From: Bacteroidales bacterium
Lineage (GTDB): Bacteria; Bacteroidota; Bacteroidia; Bacteroidales; Lentimicrobiaceae
Direction: 5' to 3'
DNA: 64,000 nucleotides
Assembly (NCBI GenBank): GCA_022837485.1
Contig: JALHHH010000011.1
Location: 1 to 64,000 of the forward strand
The notes beneath the pieces are model-generated. The model made no database searches and had not been told where the DNA came from. It saw only the letters and a program-made list of their open reading frames with translations. This document shows positions 57,475 to 64,000 of the stretch, one piece after another (positions within the stretch are counted from its first letter, which is position 1; the number at the start of each line of letters is the position of its first letter). Position numbers and translations under genes: made by a program.

Positions 57475-58929
57475 TTACATTCCAAAGCCGTAATAGGCTC
57501 TTGTTCTGTTGGGATAAATCCCTTCAATCAGCACTCCGCCTTTTTTTCCGGTGAGCACTTTAGTAAGGTCTTCGCGGGAGTTCACCGACTTTCCGTCTAC
57601 CTGAATGATGATGTATCCCTGACGCACTCCGGCATTTCGCAGCTTTCCGTCCCTGAGTGAAACTATCTGAAGTCCGTTTTCAACACCCAGCTCTTCTTTT
57701 AATTTACGGCTAACGGGCTCAAAAGTTGCACCGAGTATGGCATCAACATTCACTTCTTCCCGTTTGACGGCCCCTGTATTTCCGTCCTTATTCTTTAAGG
57801 TAACGTTGAATGCCAGGTCTTTATTATTTCGTTTAACCGCCACATTGACCTTATCGCCCGGACGGTGCTGTCCTATAATTTCGAGCAATTCGGATGTTGA
57901 GTTTACCGGAACGCCTTCAATGTTCATGATAACATCGCCTGAACGCAAGCCTGCTGCACGGGCAGCTCCTTCATCAACCACTTCGGCTACAAAAACACCG
58001 CGGATATCGTCAAGTCCTTGCTCAGCCGCCAGTTTGCTGTCGAGCTCCCGGATACTAACGCCCAGAAATCCGCGCTGTATGGTTCCAAATTCCTTCAGAT
58101 CTTCAACCACTTTACGAACAATATTCACCGGAATGGCAAAAGAATAGCCGGCATAATAACCGGTGCCCGATGCGATGGCAGCATTGATGCCGACCAGCTC
58201 TCCGCGGGTATTGACAAGTGCTCCGCCGCTGTTACCACGGTTAACCGCTGCATCGGTCTGAATAAACGATTCAATGGCGGTGCCATCGGGCGTTCCAAGG
58301 ATATTAATGTTCCTGGCTTTTGCACTTACTATTCCTGCCGTTACCGTGGAAGTAAGATTAAACGGATTGCCGACTGCCAGGACCCACTCCCCTACCTGCA
58401 GATTATCGGAATTTCCGTATACGAGATAAGGCAGGTCCTTTGCGCTGACCTTTATCACGGCCAGATCGGTGGACGGATCGGTCCCGATTATTTCGGCACT
58501 GTAGGTTCGCTTATCGTTAAGCGTTACCTCGATTTTATCCGATTCTGCTACTACGTGGTTGTTGGTAACGATGTAACCATCGGGCGAAATAATCACTCCC
58601 GAACCCGTAGCAAGAATGGGAGACGGACTTCCGTGCGGCGAACGGTTGCCAAAGAAATCCCTGAAATCGAAAAAATAATCGTAAACGCTGCTCTTGCGCT
58701 GATACTCGGTTTTTATATGTACGACAGCATGTACCGTATTATTGGCAGCAACGGTAAAATCGGGAAGTACCATGGGACCCGAAGTACCCGAAAGCCCTGC
58801 AAGGTAGGCAGGAACCCTGGGCTGTTCAACAATGGCAGGCACATTCTTTTTGTCTATAATACTGTATGCTGCCAGGGCAATGATTCCCCCGGCGATCGCA
58901 ATAAGCAAACTTCCGGCAATACGTTTCAT
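57475..58929 (-). CDS. degP: DegP/HtrA-family periplasmic serine endopeptidase
   Basis: Trypsin-fold protease and chaperone of 484 residues that degrades damaged envelope proteins. The N-terminal helix (about 5-25) is a signal anchor. Catalytic triad: His125 in VTNNHVV, Asp155 in STDLAVIK and Ser234 in NRGNSGGAL. Two PDZ domains follow (about 280-375, with QRGFLGVSIRELD and GLRSGDVIMNI; about 400-480, with NAGVRQGYIIIQVDGKSV). This is the Do-family layout. It probably belongs to the envelope stress response; no regulator is nearby. It is divergent from dapF. Confidence 0.96.
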   Translation of the reverse strand: MKRIAGSLLIAIAGGIIALAAYSIIDKKNVPAIVEQPRVPAYLAGLSGTSGPMVLPDFTVAANNTVHAVVHIKTEYQRKSSVYDYFFDFRDFFGNRSPHGSPSPILATGSGVIISPDGYIVTNNHVVAESDKIEVTLNDKRTYSAEIIGTDPSTDLAVIKVSAKDLPYLVYGNSDNLQVGEWVLAVGNPFNLTSTVTAGIVSAKARNINILGTPDGTAIESFIQTDAAVNRGNSGGALVNTRGELVGINAAIASGTGYYAGYSFAIPVNIVRKVVEDLKEFGTIQRGFLGVSIRELDSKLAAEQGLDDIRGVFVAEVVDEGAARAAGLRSGDVIMNIEGVPVNSTSELLEIIGQHRPGDKVNVAVKRNNKDLAFNVTLKNKDGNTGAVKREEVNVDAILGATFEPVSRKLKEELGVENGLQIVSLRDGKLRNAGVRQGYIIIQVDGKSVNSREDLTKVLTGKKGGVLIEGIYPNRTRAYYGFGM

Positions 58930-59516
58930 AGCAGATATATTTTTTTAGTTTTCCTTAGTTTCTTTCATCCCGGATCTTTTTTACCGGGGCATTCGGTTAA
59001 ACGCAATTCAGATACCAATGTTACAGAATGCGGTGTTAAAAAGTGTTAATCCTTTTTTTAAACTTTTCCAATCGCATGCCGACAGTCAGAGAGTCCGGAA
59101 TAAACGGCTTACTATCTGTAAGTTGCATTAATCCAATTAATTCATAAAATAAAAACTCAAAATATATCGCTAAGGTTAAGCAAAAAAAACGAAATCTAAC
59201 GGCAGAAAAAGAAGTGCATTTCTTCAGGCTTTTAAAGTAAAAACCAATCTTCCGTATTTATATGCAGATCTCTGACAGCCGCATTAATGACTGTTCTTAG
59301 CTTAAAAAGTATTTTCTACTCACGGAATACCGGATAAGTACTATTCTTTGCACTTATCAATTCTGACATAGCTGGCGAAAAATTATATTACTATTTGATT
59401 TTAAAGGATTTAAAAGAGATTAGAACAGGCAGGATATTTCATTAGGTTTTTTCACATTAATTTCCTTATTTTTGACACTTGCGACACAATATGACATTTT
59501 GTCAAAGCAGACATCC
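58930..59516. other. AT-rich divergent region between degP and dapF
   Basis: 587 AT-rich bases. The dapF end holds a -7-like box (59467-59474). No -33/-7 pair was found for degP. No RNA gene or ORF with support was seen in the middle. Confidence 0.5.
59467..59474 (+). promoter_or_regulatory. predicted -7 box of dapF
   Basis: TATTTTTG, an exact TAnnTTTG, 43 bases before ATG 59517. No TTTG lies at the expected upstream distance. Confidence 0.4.
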
Positions 59517-60317
59517 ATGATCCGTTTCTGGAAATTTCACGGCACAGGCAATGATTTTGTAATGCTGGATGGCAGGGAGATCACTCAACTGCCTGAAGCC
59601 GGGCAGATAGAAGCGATGTGCAACCGTCACACCGGAATTGGCGCTGATGGTCTGATTGTATTGACAGCACGCGAGGGATACGACTTTGAAATGATCTATT
59701 TTAATTCCGACGGGAGTCCGGCCACTATGTGTGGTAACGGTGCCCGCTGTGCTGCTGCGTTTGGGCTAATGAGAGGCATTTCAGGAATTTCAGCACACTT
59801 TCTGGCTGGCGACGGCCCCCATACCGCCACAATTTCGGCAGCCTCAGACGGCGAATGGATGGTTGAGATCAGCATGTGCGACATTTCTGTTGGCAAGACG
59901 AGTGAGAACGAAGCCGACATACATACCGGTACTCCGCATCATTTGGTGCTCACCCCGGATCCCGAAATAATTGATGTAAAGACCCGGGGGCGGTCTATAC
60001 GGTACAGTCCGGCGTATGCTCCTGTCGGGACCAATGTAAATTTTATGGCTATTGATGGCAAAACAATCCGGGTGCGAACCTATGAGAAAGGGGTTGAGGA
60101 TGAAACGCTTTCGTGCGGCACAGGCGTAACGGCCTCGGCAGCCTTTGCGGCGGTAAAAACCGGACGAACATCATGGGAAGTGCTCACCCGGGGCGGCAGG
60201 CTGGAAGTAAAAATGATCGGGAAAGGCAAACATTTTACGGAAGTACATCTGAAAGGTCCGGCTGTTTTCGTCTTCAGCGGCACCATCAACGCGTCGTATT
60301 CAGAAGGCATGGACTAA
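59517..60317 (+). CDS. dapF: diaminopimelate epimerase
   Basis: Cytosolic PLP-independent racemase of 266 residues that interconverts LL- and meso-diaminopimelate for lysine and peptidoglycan synthesis. The two catalytic cysteines sit in PATMCGNGARCAA and ETLSCGTGVTASA. The N-terminal FWKFHGTGNDFVML is the family start signature, which fixes ATG 59517; the frame upstream opens with a TTG and is not used. The gene leads a plus-strand cluster with a GNAT protein (35-base gap), mltG and a phosphohexomutase, so cell-wall synthesis links at least two members. Confidence 0.97.
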   Translation: MIRFWKFHGTGNDFVMLDGREITQLPEAGQIEAMCNRHTGIGADGLIVLTAREGYDFEMIYFNSDGSPATMCGNGARCAAAFGLMRGISGISAHFLAGDGPHTATISAASDGEWMVEISMCDISVGKTSENEADIHTGTPHHLVLTPDPEIIDVKTRGRSIRYSPAYAPVGTNVNFMAIDGKTIRVRTYEKGVEDETLSCGTGVTASAAFAAVKTGRTSWEVLTRGGRLEVKMIGKGKHFTEVHLKGPAVFVFSGTINASYSEGMD

Positions 60318-60352
60318 CAGAATCGATTGTTTCATAAAACGGAATACAAGGA

Positions 60353-60892
60353 ATGAAAGGCAGGCTTATATCCCTGAGAGCACCGGAACCGGATGATATA
60401 GAGATTCTCTACACCTGGGAAAACAATCCGGAAATCTGGCAGGTCAGCAACACCACGGCTCCCTATTCGCGCTTTGCCATCGAACAGTATGTGCTTAATA
60501 CCGGCACCGATATTTATGCCTCCCGCCAGTTGCGCCTGATGATTATCTCCAGTGAAAAACCTCCGAAAGTCTGCGGAGCCATTGATCTCTTCGACTTTGA
60601 CCCCCTGCACCGAAGGGCAGGAATCGGGATTATGATTGCACCCGGTTGCAGAAGAAAAGGTTATGCTGCAGAAGCTCTTTCTCTCGTTTTGGATTATTGC
60701 CGGAATATTCTGAACCTTCATCAGGTTTATTGCCATATATCGGCCGACAACATATCCAGCATTCGTCTTTTTTCCGGGGCGGGATTCAAACAAACCGGGA
60801 TCCGGAAAGAATGGCGGCTGTCTGACGGAAGGTGGAAGGATGAATTTCTGTTTCAATACATTCTGAATACAAACCCCGAAAGCCATGACTGA
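60353..60892 (+). CDS. GNAT-family N-acetyltransferase
   Basis: Acetyltransferase of 179 residues. The GNAT core is visible: an N-terminal acceptor region (LRAPEPDDIEILYTWENN), the acetyl-CoA loop IGIMIAPGCRRKGYAAEAL (motif A with R-x-x-G-Y/A) and a C-terminal ASN-like motif DNISSIRLFSGAGFKQTG. It resembles RimJ/RimL- and SpeG-type enzymes that act on ribosomal proteins or polyamines; the substrate cannot be told. It lies between dapF and mltG and overlaps mltG by 8 bases, so translation is coupled. Confidence 0.88.
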   Translation: MKGRLISLRAPEPDDIEILYTWENNPEIWQVSNTTAPYSRFAIEQYVLNTGTDIYASRQLRLMIISSEKPPKVCGAIDLFDFDPLHRRAGIGIMIAPGCRRKGYAAEALSLVLDYCRNILNLHQVYCHISADNISSIRLFSGAGFKQTGIRKEWRLSDGRWKDEFLFQYILNTNPESHD

Positions 60893-61970
60893 ATACTACC
60901 ACCCGCGCTACAGCAATGTAAGGAAGCCCCGTCAGAAGAAGGGCAGGTATATCTTTTGGATAATTGTATTGCTTCTGCTGCTTTCGGGTATTGCCGGATG
61001 GTGGATCTACCGGGCAGTATTTTCCGACAATGTTTATACCGGCTCGGAAACTGAAGTCTTCATCACCATACCAACCGGCAGTAATTATGAGGATGTAAAA
61101 GAGATCCTTTATACAAAAGGTCTGATCAGCGACCGGTATTCGTTTGAACTTATTGCCAGACTTAAAAAATACAGTCAGTCCGTTAAACCCGGGCGTTACC
61201 GCCTCACAGGCGATATGGGCAATCTTGAATTGCTGAGGATTTTGGCGTCGGGATTACAAACGCCGGTAAAGGTTATTTTCAACAACATACGCACACCCGA
61301 TCAACTGGCCGGACGCATATCTCAACAAATTGAAGCCGATTCGGCTTCGCTGATCCGGCTGCTTACCGATAGTTCTTTTCTCGATTCACTGGGAGTAACG
61401 CCCGCCACGGTATTTACCATAATGATCCCCAACACCTACGAGTTTTACTGGAATACGAGTCCCGAAACCTTTATCGGCCGATTAAAGAGGGAATCGGAAA
61501 AATTCTGGGAAGGAAAAAGAGAGGAGCAGCTGAGCGTTATCAATATGAGTCGCCATGAAGTGATAACACTGGCATCCATCGTTGAGAAAGAAACCAATAA
61601 GAACGACGAGAAAGCCAGACTGGCCGGAGTATATGTGAACAGGCTGAAGAACGGCTGGCTCCTGGAAGCCGATCCTACCCTGGTTTTTGCACACGGCGAT
61701 TTCGGAATACGAAGGGTCTTAAGCATTCACAAGGAGATTGAATCGCCTTACAATACGTATCGGAACAAAGGACTCCCTCCTGGTCCCATCTGCCTGCCGT
61801 CCATTGCATCCATCGATGCGGTGCTGAATTATGAAAACCACGACTATATGTTTTTCTGTGCCCGTGAAGATTTCTCCGGCTATCACAGCTTTGCGCGAAC
61901 TCTGGAGCAGCATAACCTGAATGCATGGAAATACCGTCAGGCTCTCAATCAGAGACGTATCTACAGGTAA
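60885..61970 (+). CDS. mltG: endolytic transglycosylase MltG
   Basis: Membrane-anchored peptidoglycan lytic enzyme of 361 residues that cuts nascent glycan strands to end their growth. One membrane helix (about 23-45; YIFWIIVLLLLLSGIAGWWIY) precedes a LysM-like subdomain (about 55-130; FITIPTGSNYEDVKEIL) and the YceG catalytic domain. The conserved block ASIVEKETNKNDEK holds the catalytic Glu near residue 234, followed by VNRLKNGWLLEADPTLVFA and SPYNTYRNKGLPPGPI. All family motifs are intact. It overlaps the preceding GNAT gene by 8 bases. Confidence 0.96.
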   Translation: MTEYYHPRYSNVRKPRQKKGRYIFWIIVLLLLLSGIAGWWIYRAVFSDNVYTGSETEVFITIPTGSNYEDVKEILYTKGLISDRYSFELIARLKKYSQSVKPGRYRLTGDMGNLELLRILASGLQTPVKVIFNNIRTPDQLAGRISQQIEADSASLIRLLTDSSFLDSLGVTPATVFTIMIPNTYEFYWNTSPETFIGRLKRESEKFWEGKREEQLSVINMSRHEVITLASIVEKETNKNDEKARLAGVYVNRLKNGWLLEADPTLVFAHGDFGIRRVLSIHKEIESPYNTYRNKGLPPGPICLPSIASIDAVLNYENHDYMFFCAREDFSGYHSFARTLEQHNLNAWKYRQALNQRRIYR

Positions 61971-61973
61971 CTG

Positions 61974-62015
61974 ATTTTCACGTTTCCCGGCTTTTCAGCC
62001 GTAATCGGTGAAAAT
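61974..62015 (+). other. nested hairpin between mltG and the mutase gene
   Basis: ATTTTCAC (61974-61981) pairs with GTGAAAAT (62008-62015), enclosing CGGC/GCCG (61988-61991 and 61998-62001). There is no T-tail. It starts 3 bases after the mltG stop and might be a weak terminator or an RNA stability element. Confidence 0.4.
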
Positions 62016-62081
62016 GCTGTAATTTAGCTGTGACAATTTGTCATCAGCACTGCAAACCTGCGTTTAACAGATCATACTTCT

Positions 62082-63449
62082 ATGAGAAATGCATTTAAAG
62101 CTTACGATATACGTGGCGTTTACACGAAAGACTTCAACGGAAGCGATGTATACAAGATCGGTTTCTTTTTGCCCGGATTGCTGAATGCCGATACGGTGTT
62201 GGTCGGACACGACGTCAGGACTTCATCACCCGAAATACTGGAATATCTGTGCAAGGGCATCACCGACTCGGGTGCCGACGTGCATGTGGCGGGCGAATGC
62301 ACCACACCTATGATATACTGGGCTACCGCCAGATATAACTATCAGGCTTCGGTGATGATCACCGCTTCACACAATCCTGCTCACTATAACGGGCTCAAAA
62401 TTTCGGGGGCCGAAGCTCTGCCTGTGGGATTCGATACCGGCCTTTCGGAACTGCTTGAGCGGGCAGAAAATCGCATACCTCAACCTGCCACAATTCCAGG
62501 AACATACTCAACATTTTCATTCCGTGATGATTACCTGAATTTCCTAAAGCCTTACAACAGCGATTTCAGCAATCTGAAAATTGCCGTCGACTGTTCCAAC
62601 GGGATGGGATCCCTTCTGATCAGAGACTTGCTGGGCGAACGGCCGCTCTATCTTTTTGAAGAACGCGACGGAACCTTCCCCAATCATCAGCCCAATCCAC
62701 TGGAACCAGAAAATGTAAAGGATCTGAGCGAACTGGTAATAAAGACGAGCTGCGACATTGGGCTGATTTTCGACGGCGATGCCGACCGGGTTATGTTTGT
62801 GGATGAAAACGGAACCTTTATCCAGCCCGACCTGATGATTGCTGTGCTTGCCCGCTATTTCGCCCGTCAGGGGATGAAAGGAAAGGCCATTCAGGATATA
62901 CGGACGTCCAAATCGGTGACCGCCTCCGTTGAAGAACAGGGATTCAGCATGCATATGTGGAGAGTCGGCAGAGCCTATGCGGCCCTGAAGCTGCGCGAAA
63001 TCGGAGGGTTGTTCGGGGGCGAGCTTGCCGGACATTACTATTTTCGCGATTTTTATTATTCCGACTCTGCTTACCTGGCAGCACTGATTATCCTCGGTGA
63101 AGTGAAACGGTGCAAAGAAAACGGACAAACCCTTTCGCAACTCATCGGGAGCATAAGCCGTTATAAAGGGACCGGAGAAATCAACCTGCACATCGACAGA
63201 AAGGCGGAAGCCATGGAAGCCCTGAAAGAGGCATTCACAGCAGAAGAAGAGGTGACGGCATTCTACGATTTCGACGGATACCGCATCGAGTTTGCCCAAT
63301 GGTGGTTCAACGTAAGACCTTCGAATACGGAACCCTATTTACGGTTTCTGGCAGAAGCCACCAGCAGTGAAATACTTGAAGACCGGCGAAAAAAAGCGCT
63401 GAAGATTCTTGAACCATACATCATCACCTCTGCCGGGCATGCGCATTAA
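62082..63449 (+). CDS. manB: phosphomannomutase/phosphoglucomutase
   Basis: Alpha-D-phosphohexomutase of 455 residues that interconverts hexose 1- and 6-phosphates for nucleotide-sugar synthesis. The phosphoserine is Ser96 in MITASHNPAHYNG; the Mg2+ loop is DGDADRV (near residue 231); the sugar loop is GELAGHYYF, the GE(M/L)xGH signature of PMM/PGM enzymes; the phosphate loop is RPSNTEPYLR. The KAYDIRGVY start fixes the N-terminus. GlmM-type phosphoglucosamine mutases differ in the sugar loop, so PMM/PGM is preferred. The stop overlaps the next gene by 11 bases. Confidence 0.94.
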   Translation: MRNAFKAYDIRGVYTKDFNGSDVYKIGFFLPGLLNADTVLVGHDVRTSSPEILEYLCKGITDSGADVHVAGECTTPMIYWATARYNYQASVMITASHNPAHYNGLKISGAEALPVGFDTGLSELLERAENRIPQPATIPGTYSTFSFRDDYLNFLKPYNSDFSNLKIAVDCSNGMGSLLIRDLLGERPLYLFEERDGTFPNHQPNPLEPENVKDLSELVIKTSCDIGLIFDGDADRVMFVDENGTFIQPDLMIAVLARYFARQGMKGKAIQDIRTSKSVTASVEEQGFSMHMWRVGRAYAALKLREIGGLFGGELAGHYYFRDFYYSDSAYLAALIILGEVKRCKENGQTLSQLIGSISRYKGTGEINLHIDRKAEAMEALKEAFTAEEEVTAFYDFDGYRIEFAQWWFNVRPSNTEPYLRFLAEATSSEILEDRRKKALKILEPYIITSAGHAH

Positions 63450-64000
63450 AATTACGTTTGCTTCTTTTTTTCTGAGCATGATCTTTTCACTTCTTATGCA
63501 GGAAGCATTCGCCGGCAACCCCATACAGGCCGGCGACAGCTCAGAAATTAACCGTAAGCGGATGATCGGACTTATAGCCGGAGGTGTTCTGCTTTATGGC
63601 GGAAGCATGACCGGATTGTATCATTTATGGTACAAAGACTTTACGCGGGACAAATTTCATTTTATCAACGACAACGACGAATGGCTTCAAATGGATAAAG
63701 CCGGGCATTCCGTTACCGCATACTACGTCGGGTATCTGGGATATGAGGCGATGCGCTGGGCGGGAACCTGCAACACCAAAGCTGCATGGTATGGCGGCAG
63801 TCTGGGCTTTGCTTATCTCACCGTTATTGAAATTCTGGATGGGTTCTCTGCCGGCTGGGGCGCATCGGGCGGAGATCTGATTGCCAACGGACTGGGATCT
63901 GCCGCGTTTATCAGTCAGCAGCTGGTGTGGAACGAACAGCGGATCCTTTTAAAATGGTCGTTTCATCCAACCGATCATGCACAATACCGTCCGTCTCTAC
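63439..64000 (+). CDS. DUF2279 protein, 3' end outside window
   Basis: Partial protein of which 187 residues are in the window. A signal peptide (about 1-25, ending in EAFA) precedes a membrane helix (MIGLIAGGVLLYGGSM), and then the DUF2279 pattern DKAGHSVTAYYVGYLGYEA, EILDGFSAGWGASGGDLIAN and GLGSAAFISQQ, a small hydrophobic fold of unknown role common in Bacteroidota. Conserved His, Asp and Glu residues of the pattern are present. The start at ATG 63439 overlaps the mutase stop by 11 bases, suggesting coupled translation. The frame is open to the last base. Confidence 0.85.
   Translation, partial: MRIKITFASFFLSMIFSLLMQEAFAGNPIQAGDSSEINRKRMIGLIAGGVLLYGGSMTGLYHLWYKDFTRDKFHFINDNDEWLQMDKAGHSVTAYYVGYLGYEAMRWAGTCNTKAAWYGGSLGFAYLTVIEILDGFSAGWGASGGDLIANGLGSAAFISQQLVWNEQRILLKWSFHPTDHAQYRPSL

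Overview
The window comes from a Bacteroidota chromosome, most likely a Bacteroidales/Marinilabiliales-type organism. The evidence is a SusC/SusD pair, five secreted proteins with C-terminal type IX secretion (T9SS) sorting domains, a 288-residue primary sigma factor without region 1.1, ribosomal protein S1 with an acidic N-terminal extension, YidC with a large periplasmic domain next to CTP synthase, a hybrid two-component regulator ending in an AraC domain, and upstream boxes of the TAnnTTTG type typical of this phylum. No rRNA, complete tRNA, CRISPR array, transposase or phage gene was seen. Species-level placement is not possible from the sequence alone.

Layout. Bases 1-2354: a cupin cut by the window edge, a four-helix PepSY-type membrane protein and a second cupin. 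2639-7471: a giant secreted protein with Asp-box propeller repeats, a beta-helix and a T9SS domain. 7690-9764: nrfHA, ammonia-forming nitrite reductase. 9903-14868: lipoate ligase, a DUF1338 enzyme and a FAD/Fe-S dehydrogenase fusion; the last two fit consecutive steps from 2-oxoadipate through D-2-hydroxyglutarate to 2-oxoglutarate. 14979-29057: a probable glycoprotein-foraging region with a secreted M43 metalloprotease, a hybrid two-component regulator without a large periplasmic sensor, a small secreted CxxCH protein, and a susC-susD-PNGase F-like operon closed by a strong terminator. 29179-36652: an AbgT-family transporter, an outer-membrane barrel protein, a secreted SGNH/PKD protein, a hypothetical protein, an nfeD-SPFH pair and a frameshifted DUF1801 gene. 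36885-40100: exported GH2 beta-galactosidase. 40381-46772: tcdA, a soluble hybrid histidine kinase, RNase Z and rpsA. 47798-50715: a membrane-bound AraC regulator and a lipoprotein metallophosphoesterase, in a gene-poor stretch. 51594-58929, all on the minus strand: yidC, pyrG, a single-domain response regulator, rpoD and a DegP-type protease. 59517-64000, all on the plus strand: dapF, a GNAT acetyltransferase, mltG, a phosphohexomutase and the start of a DUF2279 gene.

How the parts may work together. The M43 protease, the PNGase-like protein and SusCD look like a set for opening, deglycosylating and importing (glyco)peptides. AbgT, whose relatives carry p-aminobenzoyl-glutamate, and the exported beta-galactosidase could extend this, but that is inference. 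Two 9-bp inverted repeats between the regulator and its divergent neighbour are candidate operator sites. The best leads are the DUF1338/FAD-Fe-S pair, the PNGase-like protein that keeps two of three known active-site acids, the sensor-poor regulator, and overlapping control elements between the response regulator gene and pyrG.
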